Source of the DNA: Sphingomonas adhaesiva | GTDB taxonomy: Bacteria; Pseudomonadota; Alphaproteobacteria; Sphingomonadales; Sphingomonadaceae | Length of the DNA stretch: 64,000 nucleotides | Reading direction: 5' to 3' | NCBI RefSeq assembly: GCF_036946125.1 | Contig: NZ_JAQIJT010000001.1 | Location: 706,501-770,500 of the forward strand | Translations under genes and position numbers: made by a program | Notes under the pieces: generated by a model | What the model saw: only the letters and a program-made list of their open reading frames with translations | Database searches by the model: none | What the model was told of the DNA's origin: nothing | Shown: positions 17,555-25,713 of the stretch, one piece after another | Numbering within the stretch: the first letter of the stretch is position 1 | Layout of the letters: each line of letters begins with the position of its first letter

Positions 17555-20238
17555 TGCCGGCGGGGTTGGGACCAGAAGCGGGCCGCCCCGATCCCGACGC
17601 CCTCCTGCGCGCCGCCGCGCAGGAGGGCAGGGGCCGCCTCAAGATCTTCCTCGGTGCCGCCCCCGGCGTCGGCAAGACCTACGAAATGCTGTCGGAGGGC
17701 GCCGCGCGGAAACGCGACGGCGTCGACGTCGTCATCGGCGTGGTCGAGACCCACGGCCGGGCCGAAACCGAAGCCCTGATCCGCGGACATGAGATCATCC
17801 AGCGTCGCCATGTGCCCTATGAGGGGCGCACGCTGCGCGAGATGGATATCGACGCCATCCTCGCCCGCCGTCCGCGGCTCGCGCTCGTCGACGAGCTGGC
17901 CCACACCAATGCACCGGGCAGCCGCCACCCGAAGCGGTATCAGGACGTCGAGGAACTGCTGGCAGCCGGCATCGACGTCTATTCGACCGTCAACATCCAG
18001 CACGTCGAGAGCCTGAACGACATCGTCGCCAGCTTCACGCGCGTGCGCGTCCGCGAGACGGTGCCCGACAGCATCCTCGAAGCGGCGGAGATCGAGGTCG
18101 TCGACATCCCGCCCGACGAGCTCATCGATCGGCTGAAGGCCGGCAAGGTCTATCTCCCTGCGGAGGCGACCCGCGCGCTCGGCCATTTCTTCTCCAAATC
18201 GAACCTGTCGGCCTTGCGCGAACTCGCGTTGCGCCGCGCGGCACAGGTGGTCGACGCGCGGATGCTGGACGATGTGCGCGCGCTGGGCCTCGGCGGCACA
18301 TGGGCGGGCAGCGAGCGGATCGTCGTCGCGATCAGCGAGCTGCCGGGATGCGACGCCCTCGTGCGCGCCGCCAAGCGGGTTGCCGATGGCCTTCGCGGCC
18401 CATGGACGGCGGTCTTCATCGAAACGCCTCGCGCCGCGCATTTCACCGACGAGCAGCATGCCCGGGTCGCCGCGACGATGACGCTGGCCACGCAATTGGG
18501 CGGCGCGGTGGCCACCGTCCCGGCCGAAAATGTCGTGACCGGCATCCAGTCGGTGCTGCTCGACCTGCGCGCCACGCAGCTGGTGCTCGGCAAATCGAAC
18601 CGATCGCGCTGGTTCGAGCTTCGCCATGGTTCGGTGGTCGACACGTTGGTCCGCGACACGCCGGACGTCACCGTCCACGTCCTGCCGATGCCGGCCGCCC
18701 CGCAACCGCGACCGTCGGCGCCACGTCGGGCGGGCCAGTGGGGCTCGCCCTGCGGCTATGCGATCACGACCGCGATGGTCGGGGGCGTCACCGGGCTCGC
18801 CACGGCGCTGTTCCAGATCCTCAATCTCGGCAACGTCGCGCTGCTGTACCTGCTGCCGGTGATGGCGGCCGCCAGCTTCTTCGGCCTGAGGACGGGACTG
18901 TTCGCCGGGATCGCTTCGAGCCTCGCCTACAATTTCTTCTTCCTGCCGCCGACCGGCACGCTGACGATCAACAACCCGGAGAATGTGATATCGGTCCTGG
19001 TGCTGCTCGGCATCGCCGTCGCCACCAGCCAGTTGACCGCGCGGGTGCGCGCGCAGGCTGACCTCGCCGCGGCCAGCGCGCGCACCAACGCCATCCTCGC
19101 GGGCTTCCTGCGCCAGATCGCCGGGGTCAACGACCTCGACCTCGCCGCGCAGATGATCTGCGACGATGTCCGACGCTTGCTCGATGTTCAAGTCGTGCTG
19201 CTCGGACGGACGGACGGTTCCGAACTGGAGATGCTGGCAGCCAGCGATCCCGGCTATCGCCTCGATACGATGGACCATGCCGCTGCCAGCTGGGCGTTCG
19301 ATACCGGCAGCCCGGCCGGCAAGGGTTCCGGCACGCTCGCCGCGTCTGAGTGGCTGTTCCAGCCCATGAAGGCAGGGGATCGCGTGCTCGGCGTGCTGGG
19401 TGTCGCCAGCGACAAGGCCGGTAGTCCGGTTCGGGCCGACCAGTTGCCGCTCCTCAGCAGCCTGATCGACCAGTCGGCCCTCGTCCTCGAACGCCTGCGC
19501 CTGCAGACCGAGATGCGCGACGTCGACGTGGTGCGCACCCGCGATCGGCTGCGCGCGGCCTTGTTGTCGTCCGTCAGCCACGACCTGCGCACGCCCCTGA
19601 CAGCCGTGATCGCCGCCGCGGCGCAGCTGCGTCACGGCGCGACGCCCGATCTGATCGGCACGATCGAGAGCGAGGCGCAGCGGCTCAACCGCTTCGTCGC
19701 CAACCTGCTCGACATGGCGCGGGTCGAAGCCGGGGCGCTGAAGCTGAATATCGAGGCGATCGACCTGAGCGACGCGGTGACGAGTGCCGCGCACGATGCC
19801 CGGCGTGCGCTGGAGGGGCATGCCGTACGCCTCGATGTCCCGCCCGACCTGCCGCTGGTGCGCGCCGATCCGCAGCTGCTGCACCATTGTCTGCTCAACC
19901 TTCTGGACAATGCCGGGCGCTATGGCGAGCCGGGTACGGACGTCGTCATCGAAGGCCGCAACCGCTTCGGCGAGCTGCGGCTTGCCGTGCTCGACCACGG
20001 CCCCGGCCTGCCGCCCGGTCGCGAGAGCGAGGTGTTCGAGACCTTCAGGCGCCTCGAGGGGTCCGACCGCGCGATCGGCGGCACCGGGCTGGGTCTGGCC
20101 ATCGTCAAGGCATTCGCCGAGGCGATGGGAATGATCGTCGAGGCGACCAACCGGCCGGACGGCAGCGGTGCCGCCTTCGCGCTGGTCTTTCCACCCGCCC
20201 TCATCGTTCGCGATATCGCGCCGGAAAGTACCTCCTGA
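17554..20238 (+). CDS. kdpD: Sensor histidine kinase KdpD
   Basis: Full-length 894-residue KdpD. The N-terminal KdpD domain starts at about residue 28 with a Walker A motif GAAPGVGKT (33-41) and a Walker-B-like ALVDELAHTNAPGSRH; a USP-like domain follows (about 250-380). Four transmembrane helices (about 405-500), a GAF-like region, the DHp box SVSHDLRTPL with phosphorylated His676, and the ATPase boxes NLLDNAGRY, DHGPGLP and GGTGLGLAIVKAF follow. It responds to low K+ and osmotic stress and phosphorylates KdpE. Co-transcribed with kdpFABC, which suggests positive feedback. Confidence 0.97.
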   Translation: MPAGLGPEAGRPDPDALLRAAAQEGRGRLKIFLGAAPGVGKTYEMLSEGAARKRDGVDVVIGVVETHGRAETEALIRGHEIIQRRHVPYEGRTLREMDIDAILARRPRLALVDELAHTNAPGSRHPKRYQDVEELLAAGIDVYSTVNIQHVESLNDIVASFTRVRVRETVPDSILEAAEIEVVDIPPDELIDRLKAGKVYLPAEATRALGHFFSKSNLSALRELALRRAAQVVDARMLDDVRALGLGGTWAGSERIVVAISELPGCDALVRAAKRVADGLRGPWTAVFIETPRAAHFTDEQHARVAATMTLATQLGGAVATVPAENVVTGIQSVLLDLRATQLVLGKSNRSRWFELRHGSVVDTLVRDTPDVTVHVLPMPAAPQPRPSAPRRAGQWGSPCGYAITTAMVGGVTGLATALFQILNLGNVALLYLLPVMAAASFFGLRTGLFAGIASSLAYNFFFLPPTGTLTINNPENVISVLVLLGIAVATSQLTARVRAQADLAAASARTNAILAGFLRQIAGVNDLDLAAQMICDDVRRLLDVQVVLLGRTDGSELEMLAASDPGYRLDTMDHAAASWAFDTGSPAGKGSGTLAASEWLFQPMKAGDRVLGVLGVASDKAGSPVRADQLPLLSSLIDQSALVLERLRLQTEMRDVDVVRTRDRLRAALLSSVSHDLRTPLTAVIAAAAQLRHGATPDLIGTIESEAQRLNRFVANLLDMARVEAGALKLNIEAIDLSDAVTSAAHDARRALEGHAVRLDVPPDLPLVRADPQLLHHCLLNLLDNAGRYGEPGTDVVIEGRNRFGELRLAVLDHGPGLPPGRESEVFETFRRLEGSDRAIGGTGLGLAIVKAFAEAMGMIVEATNRPDGSGAAFALVFPPALIVRDIAPESTS

Positions 20239-20239
20239 C

Positions 20240-20926
20240 ATGCCCGCCAAAATTCTCGTGGTCGATGACGATGCGGCGATCCGCCGCCTGTTGCGCACCA
20301 CGCTGATCCGGGCGGACTATACCGTCGTCGAGGCCGAGGATGCCAAGGGCGCGCTTCGCCAGGCTGCGGTCGAACATCCCGGCGCGATCCTTCTCGACCT
20401 CGGCCTCCCCGACCGGGACGGCCTGGCCATCATCCCGCAGCTCCGCGCGCACGGCGACCTCGTCATCCTCGTGGTGTCGGCCAGGGACGCCGTCGACGAG
20501 AAGGTCACGGCGCTCGATCTCGGCGCCGACGATTTCGTGACCAAGCCGTTCGACACGGAAGAGCTGCTTGCCCGCCTGCGTGTCGCCTTACGTCATCGGG
20601 GATCGTCGGAGACGACGCAGAAGATCGTGCGCCGGGGCGATCTGAGCATCGATCTCGATCGGCGGATCGTCTGCCGCCATGGGGAGGAGCTCCACCTGAC
20701 GCGCAAGGAGCACGAGGTACTGGGCATATTGGCACGCCACATCGGGCGCGTGGTGACCCACGAACGCATACTCGCCGCGTGCTGGGGGGCGGAAGAGGAT
20801 CCACGTGTCGAATATCTGCGGATCGTCATCCGCAATCTGCGCCAGAAGCTGGAGTCGCCGGGCCCGGTCGGCAGCGTCATCGCCAACGAGCTCGGCGTCG
20901 GCTACCGGCTTCGATCCGACCTCTGA
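20240..20926 (+). CDS. kdpE: Response regulator KdpE
   Basis: A 228-residue OmpR-type regulator. The receiver domain has the acidic pocket DDD at 9-11, phospho-acceptor Asp53 in LLDLGLPD and Lys102 in TKPFDTEELL. A C-terminal winged helix follows (LTRKEHEVLGILARHIGRVV and the wing YLRIVIRNLRQKLE). It starts one base after the kdpD stop, and activates kdp in characterised systems. End of the kdp unit. Confidence 0.97.
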   Translation: MPAKILVVDDDAAIRRLLRTTLIRADYTVVEAEDAKGALRQAAVEHPGAILLDLGLPDRDGLAIIPQLRAHGDLVILVVSARDAVDEKVTALDLGADDFVTKPFDTEELLARLRVALRHRGSSETTQKIVRRGDLSIDLDRRIVCRHGEELHLTRKEHEVLGILARHIGRVVTHERILAACWGAEEDPRVEYLRIVIRNLRQKLESPGPVGSVIANELGVGYRLRSDL

Positions 20927-20942
20927 TCGTGACACCGACAGA

Positions 20943-20963
20943 TTCCCCTGCCTTGACGGGGAA
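20943..20963 (+). terminator. Weak hairpin after kdpE
   Basis: TTCCCC (20943-20948) pairs with GGGGAA (20958-20963) across a 9-base loop, 17 bases after the kdpE stop, with no U-tract. It may help end the kdp transcript. The rest of 20964-21161 shows no gene. Confidence 0.3.
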
Positions 20964-21161
20964 GGTCCGACATCGCGGCCGGTGGCCCTTGCGGCGGATC
21001 TGGACAAACCATCCATCCGCCCGCTTGCTGATCGCCGCCCCCTGGCACGCCCCTGTGTCCGGTCGGTGTCACGGAGCCATCAAAGCTGCCGATCGCCGGG
21101 GGCGTCCGTCGGCAGCGCTGCGGAAACCGCCTTGAAACGGCAACCTGGGCAAGGATGGTGC

Positions 21162-21206
21162 TGGCGCACCCGACAGGATTCGAACCTGTGGCCTCTGCCT
21201 TCGGAG
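21162..21206. repeat. attL, 45-bp copy of the tRNA-Arg 3' end
   Basis: Perfectly matches 30517-30561; after position 21206 the sequence no longer resembles a tRNA, so this is a crossover remnant, not a gene. Confidence 0.95.
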
Positions 21207-21294
21207 TGCAGGGGGTAGCCGTTCGGGGTGGTTCGCCGCCGTCCAGTTTCCCTTGTAAATCAGTCGTTATCATTCATAGATGTTCGCCTACGTT

Positions 21295-21322
21295 TTACCG
21301 GACGGCTACCGGATGTTACCGG
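21295..21322 (+). promoter_or_regulatory. Three phased TTACCGG-type sites near attL
   Basis: TTACCGG at 21295-21301, CTACCGG at 21306-21312 and TTACCGG at 21316-21322, spaced 11 and 10 bases apart, one helical turn each, so on one DNA face. The same heptamer recurs beside attR. Best read as arm-type binding sites for the recombinase or its accessory factor; they also sit just ahead of int, so could autoregulate it. Confidence 0.55.
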
Positions 21323-21344
21323 GCGTACGAATGGAGACAGATGG

Positions 21345-22514
21345 ATGGCAGGACGCGACCTAAGTCGGGTCAAGGATCGAGAGGCGCTGCGCGCGAATGC
21401 CAACGCTGAGCCATACTGGCAGCGGCTGCGCCCCGGTTGCTTCGTTGGCTACGCGCCATCGGCCAAGGGTGGTGACGGAGCGTGGTTTGCCCGAGCCTAT
21501 GACGCTGACACCAGCCGCTACCAGAAGAAGCGGTTGGGCGCGTTCCCCGGCGTACCCGGCAGCGCCAAGTTCGCAGCGGCGAAGCTGGAGGCGGAGCGCT
21601 TTGCGGAATTGACCGAGGCGGGCGGACACACCGAAGAGAAGATCGAGACCGTGGGCGATGCTTGCCGCGCTTACGCCGCCGATCGTCCAGAGACGGCGGC
21701 GCGCTTTCGTCGCTATGTGTACGACGATCCTATTGCCAAGCGTCGCCTCGATAAGCTGCGCCGCAAGGACTTGGAGGAGTGGCGTAAGCGGCTGGCGGAT
21801 CAACCGTCGTTGGTGAGCCGGAACAAAGATGGGGAGCGGCGCACCCGCGACCGCGCGCTGTCCACGATCAATCGCGATATCGCGGTGCTGCGGGCGGCAC
21901 TCAACCGCGTGCTTCGTCCCGGACTGCCGGGCAGCGCGGGCGCGTGGCAAGAGGCGTTGAAGGCGCATAGCAATGCCGATGGTCGGCGCACCCTGTATCT
22001 CGACCGGGCGCAGCGGCGTAGCTTGCTCGACCACCTCGACGCTGAGGCAGCGCCGTTCGTCAAAGCGCTGTGCCTGCTGCCGATGCGTCCGGGCGCGATG
22101 GCGGCCCTTGATGCGGGCAGCTTCGACAAGCGCACTTCCGAACTGACTATCGGCAAGGACAAGGCTGGCAAGGCTCGGCGGATCAAGGTTCCGGTGGAGG
22201 CCGCGAAGCTACTGGCGTCACAGATCGCCGGGAAGTTGCCTACGGCTCCCTTATTTATGCGGGCCAACGGCAGCCGGTGGAACAAGGACAATTGGAAGCA
22301 GCCGATCGGAAAGGCGGTTGCAGCGGCGGGGCTGCCCTCCAACGCCACCGCGTACACGTTGCGGCATAGCACCATCACCGACTTGGTTTCGGCTGGCCTG
22401 CCGTTGCTCACCATCGCGCAGATTTCCGGCACAAGTGCGGAGATGATCGAACGTCACTATGGGCATCTCGCAAGCGACGCCGCCCTCAACGCGCTAAGCG
22501 GGTTGGCACTGTAA
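21345..22514 (+). CDS. int: Tyrosine recombinase (integrase) of the element
   Basis: A 389-residue integrase. The N-terminal arm-binding region (about 40-100, with GAWFARAYDADTSRYQKKRLG) is followed by a core-binding SAM-like domain (about 103-205) and a catalytic domain (about 215-389). Catalytic candidates are Arg248 in LLPMRPGAM, a Lys at about 271-276, Arg340-His341 in YTLRHSTITDL (the first His of the usual HxLRH box is Tyr337) and nucleophile Tyr372 in IERHYGHL. ATG 21345 has GGAG eight bases upstream and is preferred to an upstream in-frame ATG at 21228 lacking an RBS. It lies beside attL, as expected for a tRNA-specific island integrase. Confidence 0.92.
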   Translation: MAGRDLSRVKDREALRANANAEPYWQRLRPGCFVGYAPSAKGGDGAWFARAYDADTSRYQKKRLGAFPGVPGSAKFAAAKLEAERFAELTEAGGHTEEKIETVGDACRAYAADRPETAARFRRYVYDDPIAKRRLDKLRRKDLEEWRKRLADQPSLVSRNKDGERRTRDRALSTINRDIAVLRAALNRVLRPGLPGSAGAWQEALKAHSNADGRRTLYLDRAQRRSLLDHLDAEAAPFVKALCLLPMRPGAMAALDAGSFDKRTSELTIGKDKAGKARRIKVPVEAAKLLASQIAGKLPTAPLFMRANGSRWNKDNWKQPIGKAVAAAGLPSNATAYTLRHSTITDLVSAGLPLLTIAQISGTSAEMIERHYGHLASDAALNALSGLAL

Positions 22515-22723
22515 GCCTATTCACGACCGGAAACGTTGTTACTGCTTATATCTTTTATATCTGGGATTTGGTGACTTACCGGGTAAAATAGTAAATCGCA
22601 GCACGTTAAATGCTGTTAGGTCTTGGGTCTTTTCGAAATCGCCTAGTTACCCGGTAGGTTCGTCGGCGCGATGTTCCCATTCATTGGACCTGTGCGTATT
22701 CGCTCGATCACAGGAGATCGAGA
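22515..22723. other. AT-rich regulatory gap with two further TTACCGG-like sites
   Basis: No gene seen. TTACCGG occurs at 22576-22582 within the palindrome TTACCGGGTAA, and CCGGTAG (complement of CTACCGG) at 22651-22657. An AT-rich segment (22543-22563, TATATCTTTTATATC) may hold a promoter for the following excisionase gene. Confidence 0.5.
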
Positions 22724-22942
22724 ATGAACAACGATAACGAACCTCGTAGCGGCACGCCGGATGGCCTTGGCAAGCTGGCCTACAGCGTAATGGAGGCCGC
22801 CGCCGTCACCGGCTTAGGCAGGACCACGTTGTATGCACTCATGCGCGACGGCACGCTTTCATCTTTCACCGTCGGAAAGCGCCGCCTGATTGCCACGGCA
22901 GACCTCGAAAGCATGATCGCGCAGGCACGCCGGGCGGCGTGA
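22724..22942 (+). CDS. Excisionase-like helix-turn-helix protein
   Basis: A 72-residue MerR/AlpA-like HTH protein: KLAYSVMEAAAVTGLGRTTL (about 17-36) gives the HTH, followed by the wing FTVGKRRLIATADLESMI. This size and architecture are those of recombination directionality factors and AlpA-type regulators. It follows the integrase in the same orientation after 209 bases, fitting a role in excision. An AGGAGAT Shine-Dalgarno precedes the ATG. Confidence 0.75.
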   Translation: MNNDNEPRSGTPDGLGKLAYSVMEAAAVTGLGRTTLYALMRDGTLSSFTVGKRRLIATADLESMIAQARRAA

Positions 22943-22964
22943 GACGCGGCAATCACCGCCGCCG

Positions 22965-23324
22965 TCAGGGCACAAACTTGATGGCTTTACCGCTCGCCTC
23001 CCGCGCTCCGACCTTGCCCAGCTCCGTTTCAGGTGCGGCATAGTCAGCGAGGATGACCGCATCCGCACCCATGCGCCGCGCTCGCTCCCACAACTCCCTG
23101 TAGACCTTCACCTCTGACACGGGCTTGTCGAAGATCGTTGTTTTCCGGACCGTCGCGCGTACCGGTCCGAGAACCCGGTAGGGACGATCTAAAATGTCGC
23201 CAGCTGTCACGGGCTGGGGCTTGGCGAGAACTGCGGCCACCGGCTCATTCGCGCGCGGCGTCACGTCCTGCGCCGCCGCCGGGGAGGCGAGCAGCACGGC
23301 GGCGAGAAGGAACGGCTTGTTCAT
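22965..23324 (-). CDS. Small exported protein of unknown function
   Basis: A 119-residue protein with a clear signal peptide (NKPFLLAAVLLASPAAAQ, cut before DVTP). The mature part has DILDRPYRVLGPVRATV and a helix rich in Arg (YRELWERARRMGADAVIL), a layout reminiscent of small YbjQ/RcsF-type alpha-beta domains, but I cannot assign a family with confidence. GGGAG lies seven bases before the ATG. It is the only minus-strand gene in the left half of the element. Confidence 0.7.
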   Translation of the reverse strand: MNKPFLLAAVLLASPAAAQDVTPRANEPVAAVLAKPQPVTAGDILDRPYRVLGPVRATVRKTTIFDKPVSEVKVYRELWERARRMGADAVILADYAAPETELGKVGAREASGKAIKFVP

Positions 23325-23678
23325 ATAATGCTCCCGACCATTGTCAGGGGCAGCCCGGTCGAGCCGGGTGTTGGATTCCCGATACGCTGCATCAGGCCCG
23401 CCGCTTTTGGGACGAGTCCTTGGACAGCACGACGGCACCCGGCCGAGAAACTCGACCGAGCAGCGTATCAAGGGGAATCCACGCCCCACGCGCGGGACAG
23501 ACCGCAGCGCGTCACTGTCGTTGCACATGATGTCGGGTACATCAACGAAGAACTCGATCGACAATAAAGAACTTAAGAACTATTTGCGCAACCACGCGCA
23601 ACCACGCAGTCACTACAATATTCACGAAGAACTATGCGCGTTACAGCCCCGTCCGACACAATCGTGATGGAGCTTGCT
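23325..23678. promoter_or_regulatory. Regulatory gap with AAGAACT repeats, a tandem 10-mer and an inverted repeat
   Basis: No convincing gene. Four copies of AAGAACT lie at 23548-23554, 23567-23573, 23575-23581 and 23627-23633. A direct 10-mer GCGCAACCAC is repeated at 23586-23595 and 23596-23605. An inverted repeat joins 23373-23390 and 23460-23480 (ends GGATTCCC/GGGAATCC and GATACGCTGC/GCAGCGTATC, with a 3-base bulge). The repeats precede the operon starting at 23679 and look like operator or binding-factor sites. Confidence 0.5.
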
Positions 23679-23864
23679 ATGACTGAATCACCCTTTTTGA
23701 CCGAGGCCGCCGCCGCTGACTATCTCGGTCTTGCGCCTGCTACTCTAGCCCGCTGGCGTTCTGTTGGCGCACAAGGCCCTGCCTACCGGAAGTTCGGCGG
23801 CGCGGTGCGCTACGCCAAGGCCGATCTTGATGCCTATGTGAGCGCGGCGGAGGTGCGGCGATGA
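23679..23864 (+). CDS. AlpA-like helix-turn-helix protein
   Basis: A 61-residue MerR-like HTH protein (LTEAAAADYLGLAPATLARW, about 6-25; wing YRKFGGAVRYAKADLDAYV). ATG 23679 has GGAG six bases upstream and is preferred to the in-frame ATG at 23634. It may be the regulator of the operon it heads or a second directionality factor. Its stop overlaps the next start (ATGA). Confidence 0.7.
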   Translation: MTESPFLTEAAAADYLGLAPATLARWRSVGAQGPAYRKFGGAVRYAKADLDAYVSAAEVRR

Positions 23865-24340
23865 GCCGGTCACCTACCGCCCCACTCTGGGCTGACGACA
23901 TGAACCTATGGTTCACCGAAGAAAGCTACGCCGAGCATGTCGGCTTGGTACCCCGTCTATGGCAGACGCTTTGGATGGAACATGAGCACCCGCGACATGC
24001 GCGGAGCTGGCTTCGCCAGCCGTGGTTCAGTCAAACGAAGCCGACAGCTAACGGTGAGTGGTTCAGCTTTCGCGCCATCGACAGATTTCTTTGTGTGAGG
24101 CAACTGCCGAGCGGACCGATCCGCAAGCTGTCAGACTGGGAACAACTCGACGTCGGAAGGTCGATCCTGTGGCATCCCGAGGCGGATGACGGAGCGATCA
24201 GCCTGGCAGAGGGACGCGCTGCCCGCCTGCGAAGGCAGGGCCGGGGGCACTTCGACGTTCAACACCGCGACGATGGAACTTTGTGGGTCACCCGGACTGA
24301 ACGGCTGCAAAGCGACCTTGCTACGGAGTGCCAGCGATGA
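23861..24340 (+). CDS. Unknown protein with a module shared with the next gene
   Basis: A 159-residue protein I do not recognise, rich in Trp and Arg. Residues about 96-148 (from LDVGRSILWHPEADD to GTLWVTRTE) follow the same pattern as two segments of the next protein: L-x-V-G-x-S, then a helix of about 30 residues, then F-x-V-x5-D-G-x-L-x-V-x-R. A more diverged version may lie at about 50-84 (EWFSFRAIDRFLCVRQLP). Coupled by ATGA overlaps to the HTH gene before it and the gene after it. Confidence 0.65.
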   Translation: MSRSPTAPLWADDMNLWFTEESYAEHVGLVPRLWQTLWMEHEHPRHARSWLRQPWFSQTKPTANGEWFSFRAIDRFLCVRQLPSGPIRKLSDWEQLDVGRSILWHPEADDGAISLAEGRAARLRRQGRGHFDVQHRDDGTLWVTRTERLQSDLATECQR

Positions 24341-24957
24341 CGGCGAAGGTGGAGGCGGTCACGGCGCGCTGGCGAGCGCCTTACCTTCGCAGCATGCTGG
24401 ACCTGCAAGTAGGCGACTCCGTCGACCTGCGCCCAGATGAGGGCGACACGCTGAAAGCGCTCTGGGAACGGGTGAAAAAGCAGTCGGCAAGGTATCGGCC
24501 AGCCGGATACCATTTCCACCTTCACAAGCGAGCCGATTACATTTTCGTGCAGCGGGTTGAGTCCGAGCAACGCAGGAAATTGGCACCATTCTTTCGGCTG
24601 CGAGTGGGCGATAAAATGCGTTGCACAGAGCCGTTCGAGACAGAGCAGCAACAAAGAAATCTCCGCCGCAAGCTCTTATACCTTTGCGACGAAAAGGGCT
24701 ATTTCATTTGGGTCGAGCAGCACAGTGACGGGCTTTTGTATTATCGCTGCATTGACCGTCGAGATAATCGATTGGCACTTTGGTATGAGCAGCCATCGGA
24801 TGACGGTTCGGTTTCACGAGGGACAAGGCTTGTTTGCTGCCCGTCCGAGCTAATGTGCTTTCAAGCCGAGTTTGAGCGGGTCAAGGCCGCTATCCTCGCC
24901 AGCCGTGCCGCCGCTGCCGCCGCTGCCGCCGACATTACAGGTGCTATATCTGAGTGA
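24337..24957 (+). CDS. Unknown protein with two copies of the shared module
   Basis: A 206-residue protein I do not recognise. Module A is at about 22-75 (LDLQVGDSVDLRP to YIFVQRVE) and module B at about 87-140 (FRLRVGDKMRCTE to LLYYRCID); they look like an internal duplication. The C terminus has an alanine run (about 191-200, GCC repeats). ATG overlaps the previous stop (ATGA). No membrane helix, signal peptide or enzyme motif seen; a small nucleic-acid-binding beta fold is a guess only. Confidence 0.65.
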   Translation: MTAKVEAVTARWRAPYLRSMLDLQVGDSVDLRPDEGDTLKALWERVKKQSARYRPAGYHFHLHKRADYIFVQRVESEQRRKLAPFFRLRVGDKMRCTEPFETEQQQRNLRRKLLYLCDEKGYFIWVEQHSDGLLYYRCIDRRDNRLALWYEQPSDDGSVSRGTRLVCCPSELMCFQAEFERVKAAILASRAAAAAAAADITGAISE

Positions 24958-25049
24958 TACACTCGGGTACTTTTCTCGGTGTTCTATACCTACTCTCCCC
25001 ATTCGCGACCATAATTACAAAAAAGGGACAAAGAGATAGGAGTGTAATT

Positions 25050-25224
25050 ATGGGTCATACAGAGAAGGAGATATGTTCGTGATCGCTCCCTCTGGTCACT
25101 GCCCCGGAGAGTTTGACGACCGTTGCCGCCAAGAGGCGACATGAAGCGGTTCAGGAAGGCCGTACAAGCCTATTACGCAACGGCCCGCCCGGATTTCCCC
25201 GCCGCCGCCGATCGGTGCTCCTGA
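25050..25224 (+). other. Run of three very short overlapping reading frames
   Basis: In the 327-bp gap 24958-25284: ATG 25050 (10 codons, TAGGAG seven bases upstream), ATG 25073 (23 codons, AAGGAG only two bases upstream) and ATG 25141 (27 codons, overlapping the preceding stop as ATGA). Good ribosome sites and chained overlaps suggest a translated leader or decayed gene, but the peptides resemble nothing I know. The AT-rich stretch 24990-25050 may contain the promoter of the following operon. Confidence 0.3.
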
Positions 25225-25284
25225 AGAATCTGAGCGGTCACCGCGACCATCTCGTGATAGCCTGCCAGAAAGGGGACGCCGGGA

Positions 25285-25713
25285 ATGTCGTTACGCAGTG
25301 CTGGCATTGGATTTCTCGGTGCGGTCATCGGCGGCGCGATCGTGTGGATCGGGCAGGCTGGTAGTTTCAGTCTCCGCCCGGTGGGCATGTCATACGCCGA
25401 TCTGGCCGCGACGCTGCTGTCAGCGGTAGGCGTCATCGTTGCCATTTTCGGCGGCGTGCTGGCGCTGGCTGCACTCTGGGGCTTCAACCAACTCAAGCGC
25501 GATGCGATTGCCGCCGCAGAGAACGCGGGATCGACCGAGATACGCGAACAGATTGAGAACGGCGCGATCCGAGATTATATCAAAGGGGAAATCGAGCGGC
25601 TGACCGCTGAGGAGGTCAACTCCGAGCGGATGGATCAGCGGATCAAACAGCGTGTGGACGCTGTGACCTTTGGCCGACCCGATGACGACAGATTGTTGGA
25701 GGAAGACGAATGA
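25285..25713 (+). CDS. Small two-helix membrane protein heading the ImmA/beta operon
   Basis: A 142-residue protein with two transmembrane helices (about 6-25 and 42-67) and a charged, helical cytoplasmic tail (about 68-142, including IENGAIRDYIKGEIERLTAEE). Unknown family. GGGA precedes the ATG. Its stop overlaps the next start (ATGA), so it is coupled to the ImmA/IrrE gene; a membrane anchor or effector kept in check by the protease is one reading. Confidence 0.7.
   Translation: MSLRSAGIGFLGAVIGGAIVWIGQAGSFSLRPVGMSYADLAATLLSAVGVIVAIFGGVLALAALWGFNQLKRDAIAAAENAGSTEIREQIENGAIRDYIKGEIERLTAEEVNSERMDQRIKQRVDAVTFGRPDDDRLLEEDE

Noticed and set aside
17218..20301. Open frame of 1027 codons opposite kdpD
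   Set aside because: Same reason: a shadow of kdpD without recognisable domains.
21162..21237. tRNA-Arg-like sequence at the left end of the island
   Set aside because: Only the 3' 45 bases match; the 5' half (D arm and acceptor strand) is missing, so it is an att remnant and not a tRNA gene.
23138..23667. Several 79-130-codon plus-strand frames around the repeat region
   Set aside because: They overlap one another and the exported-protein gene, lack ribosome sites and end within repeats.
25113..25364. 83-codon plus-strand frame in the gap before the membrane protein gene
   Set aside because: Overlaps the start of the better supported frame at 25285, has no RBS and an Arg-rich, shadow-like translation.
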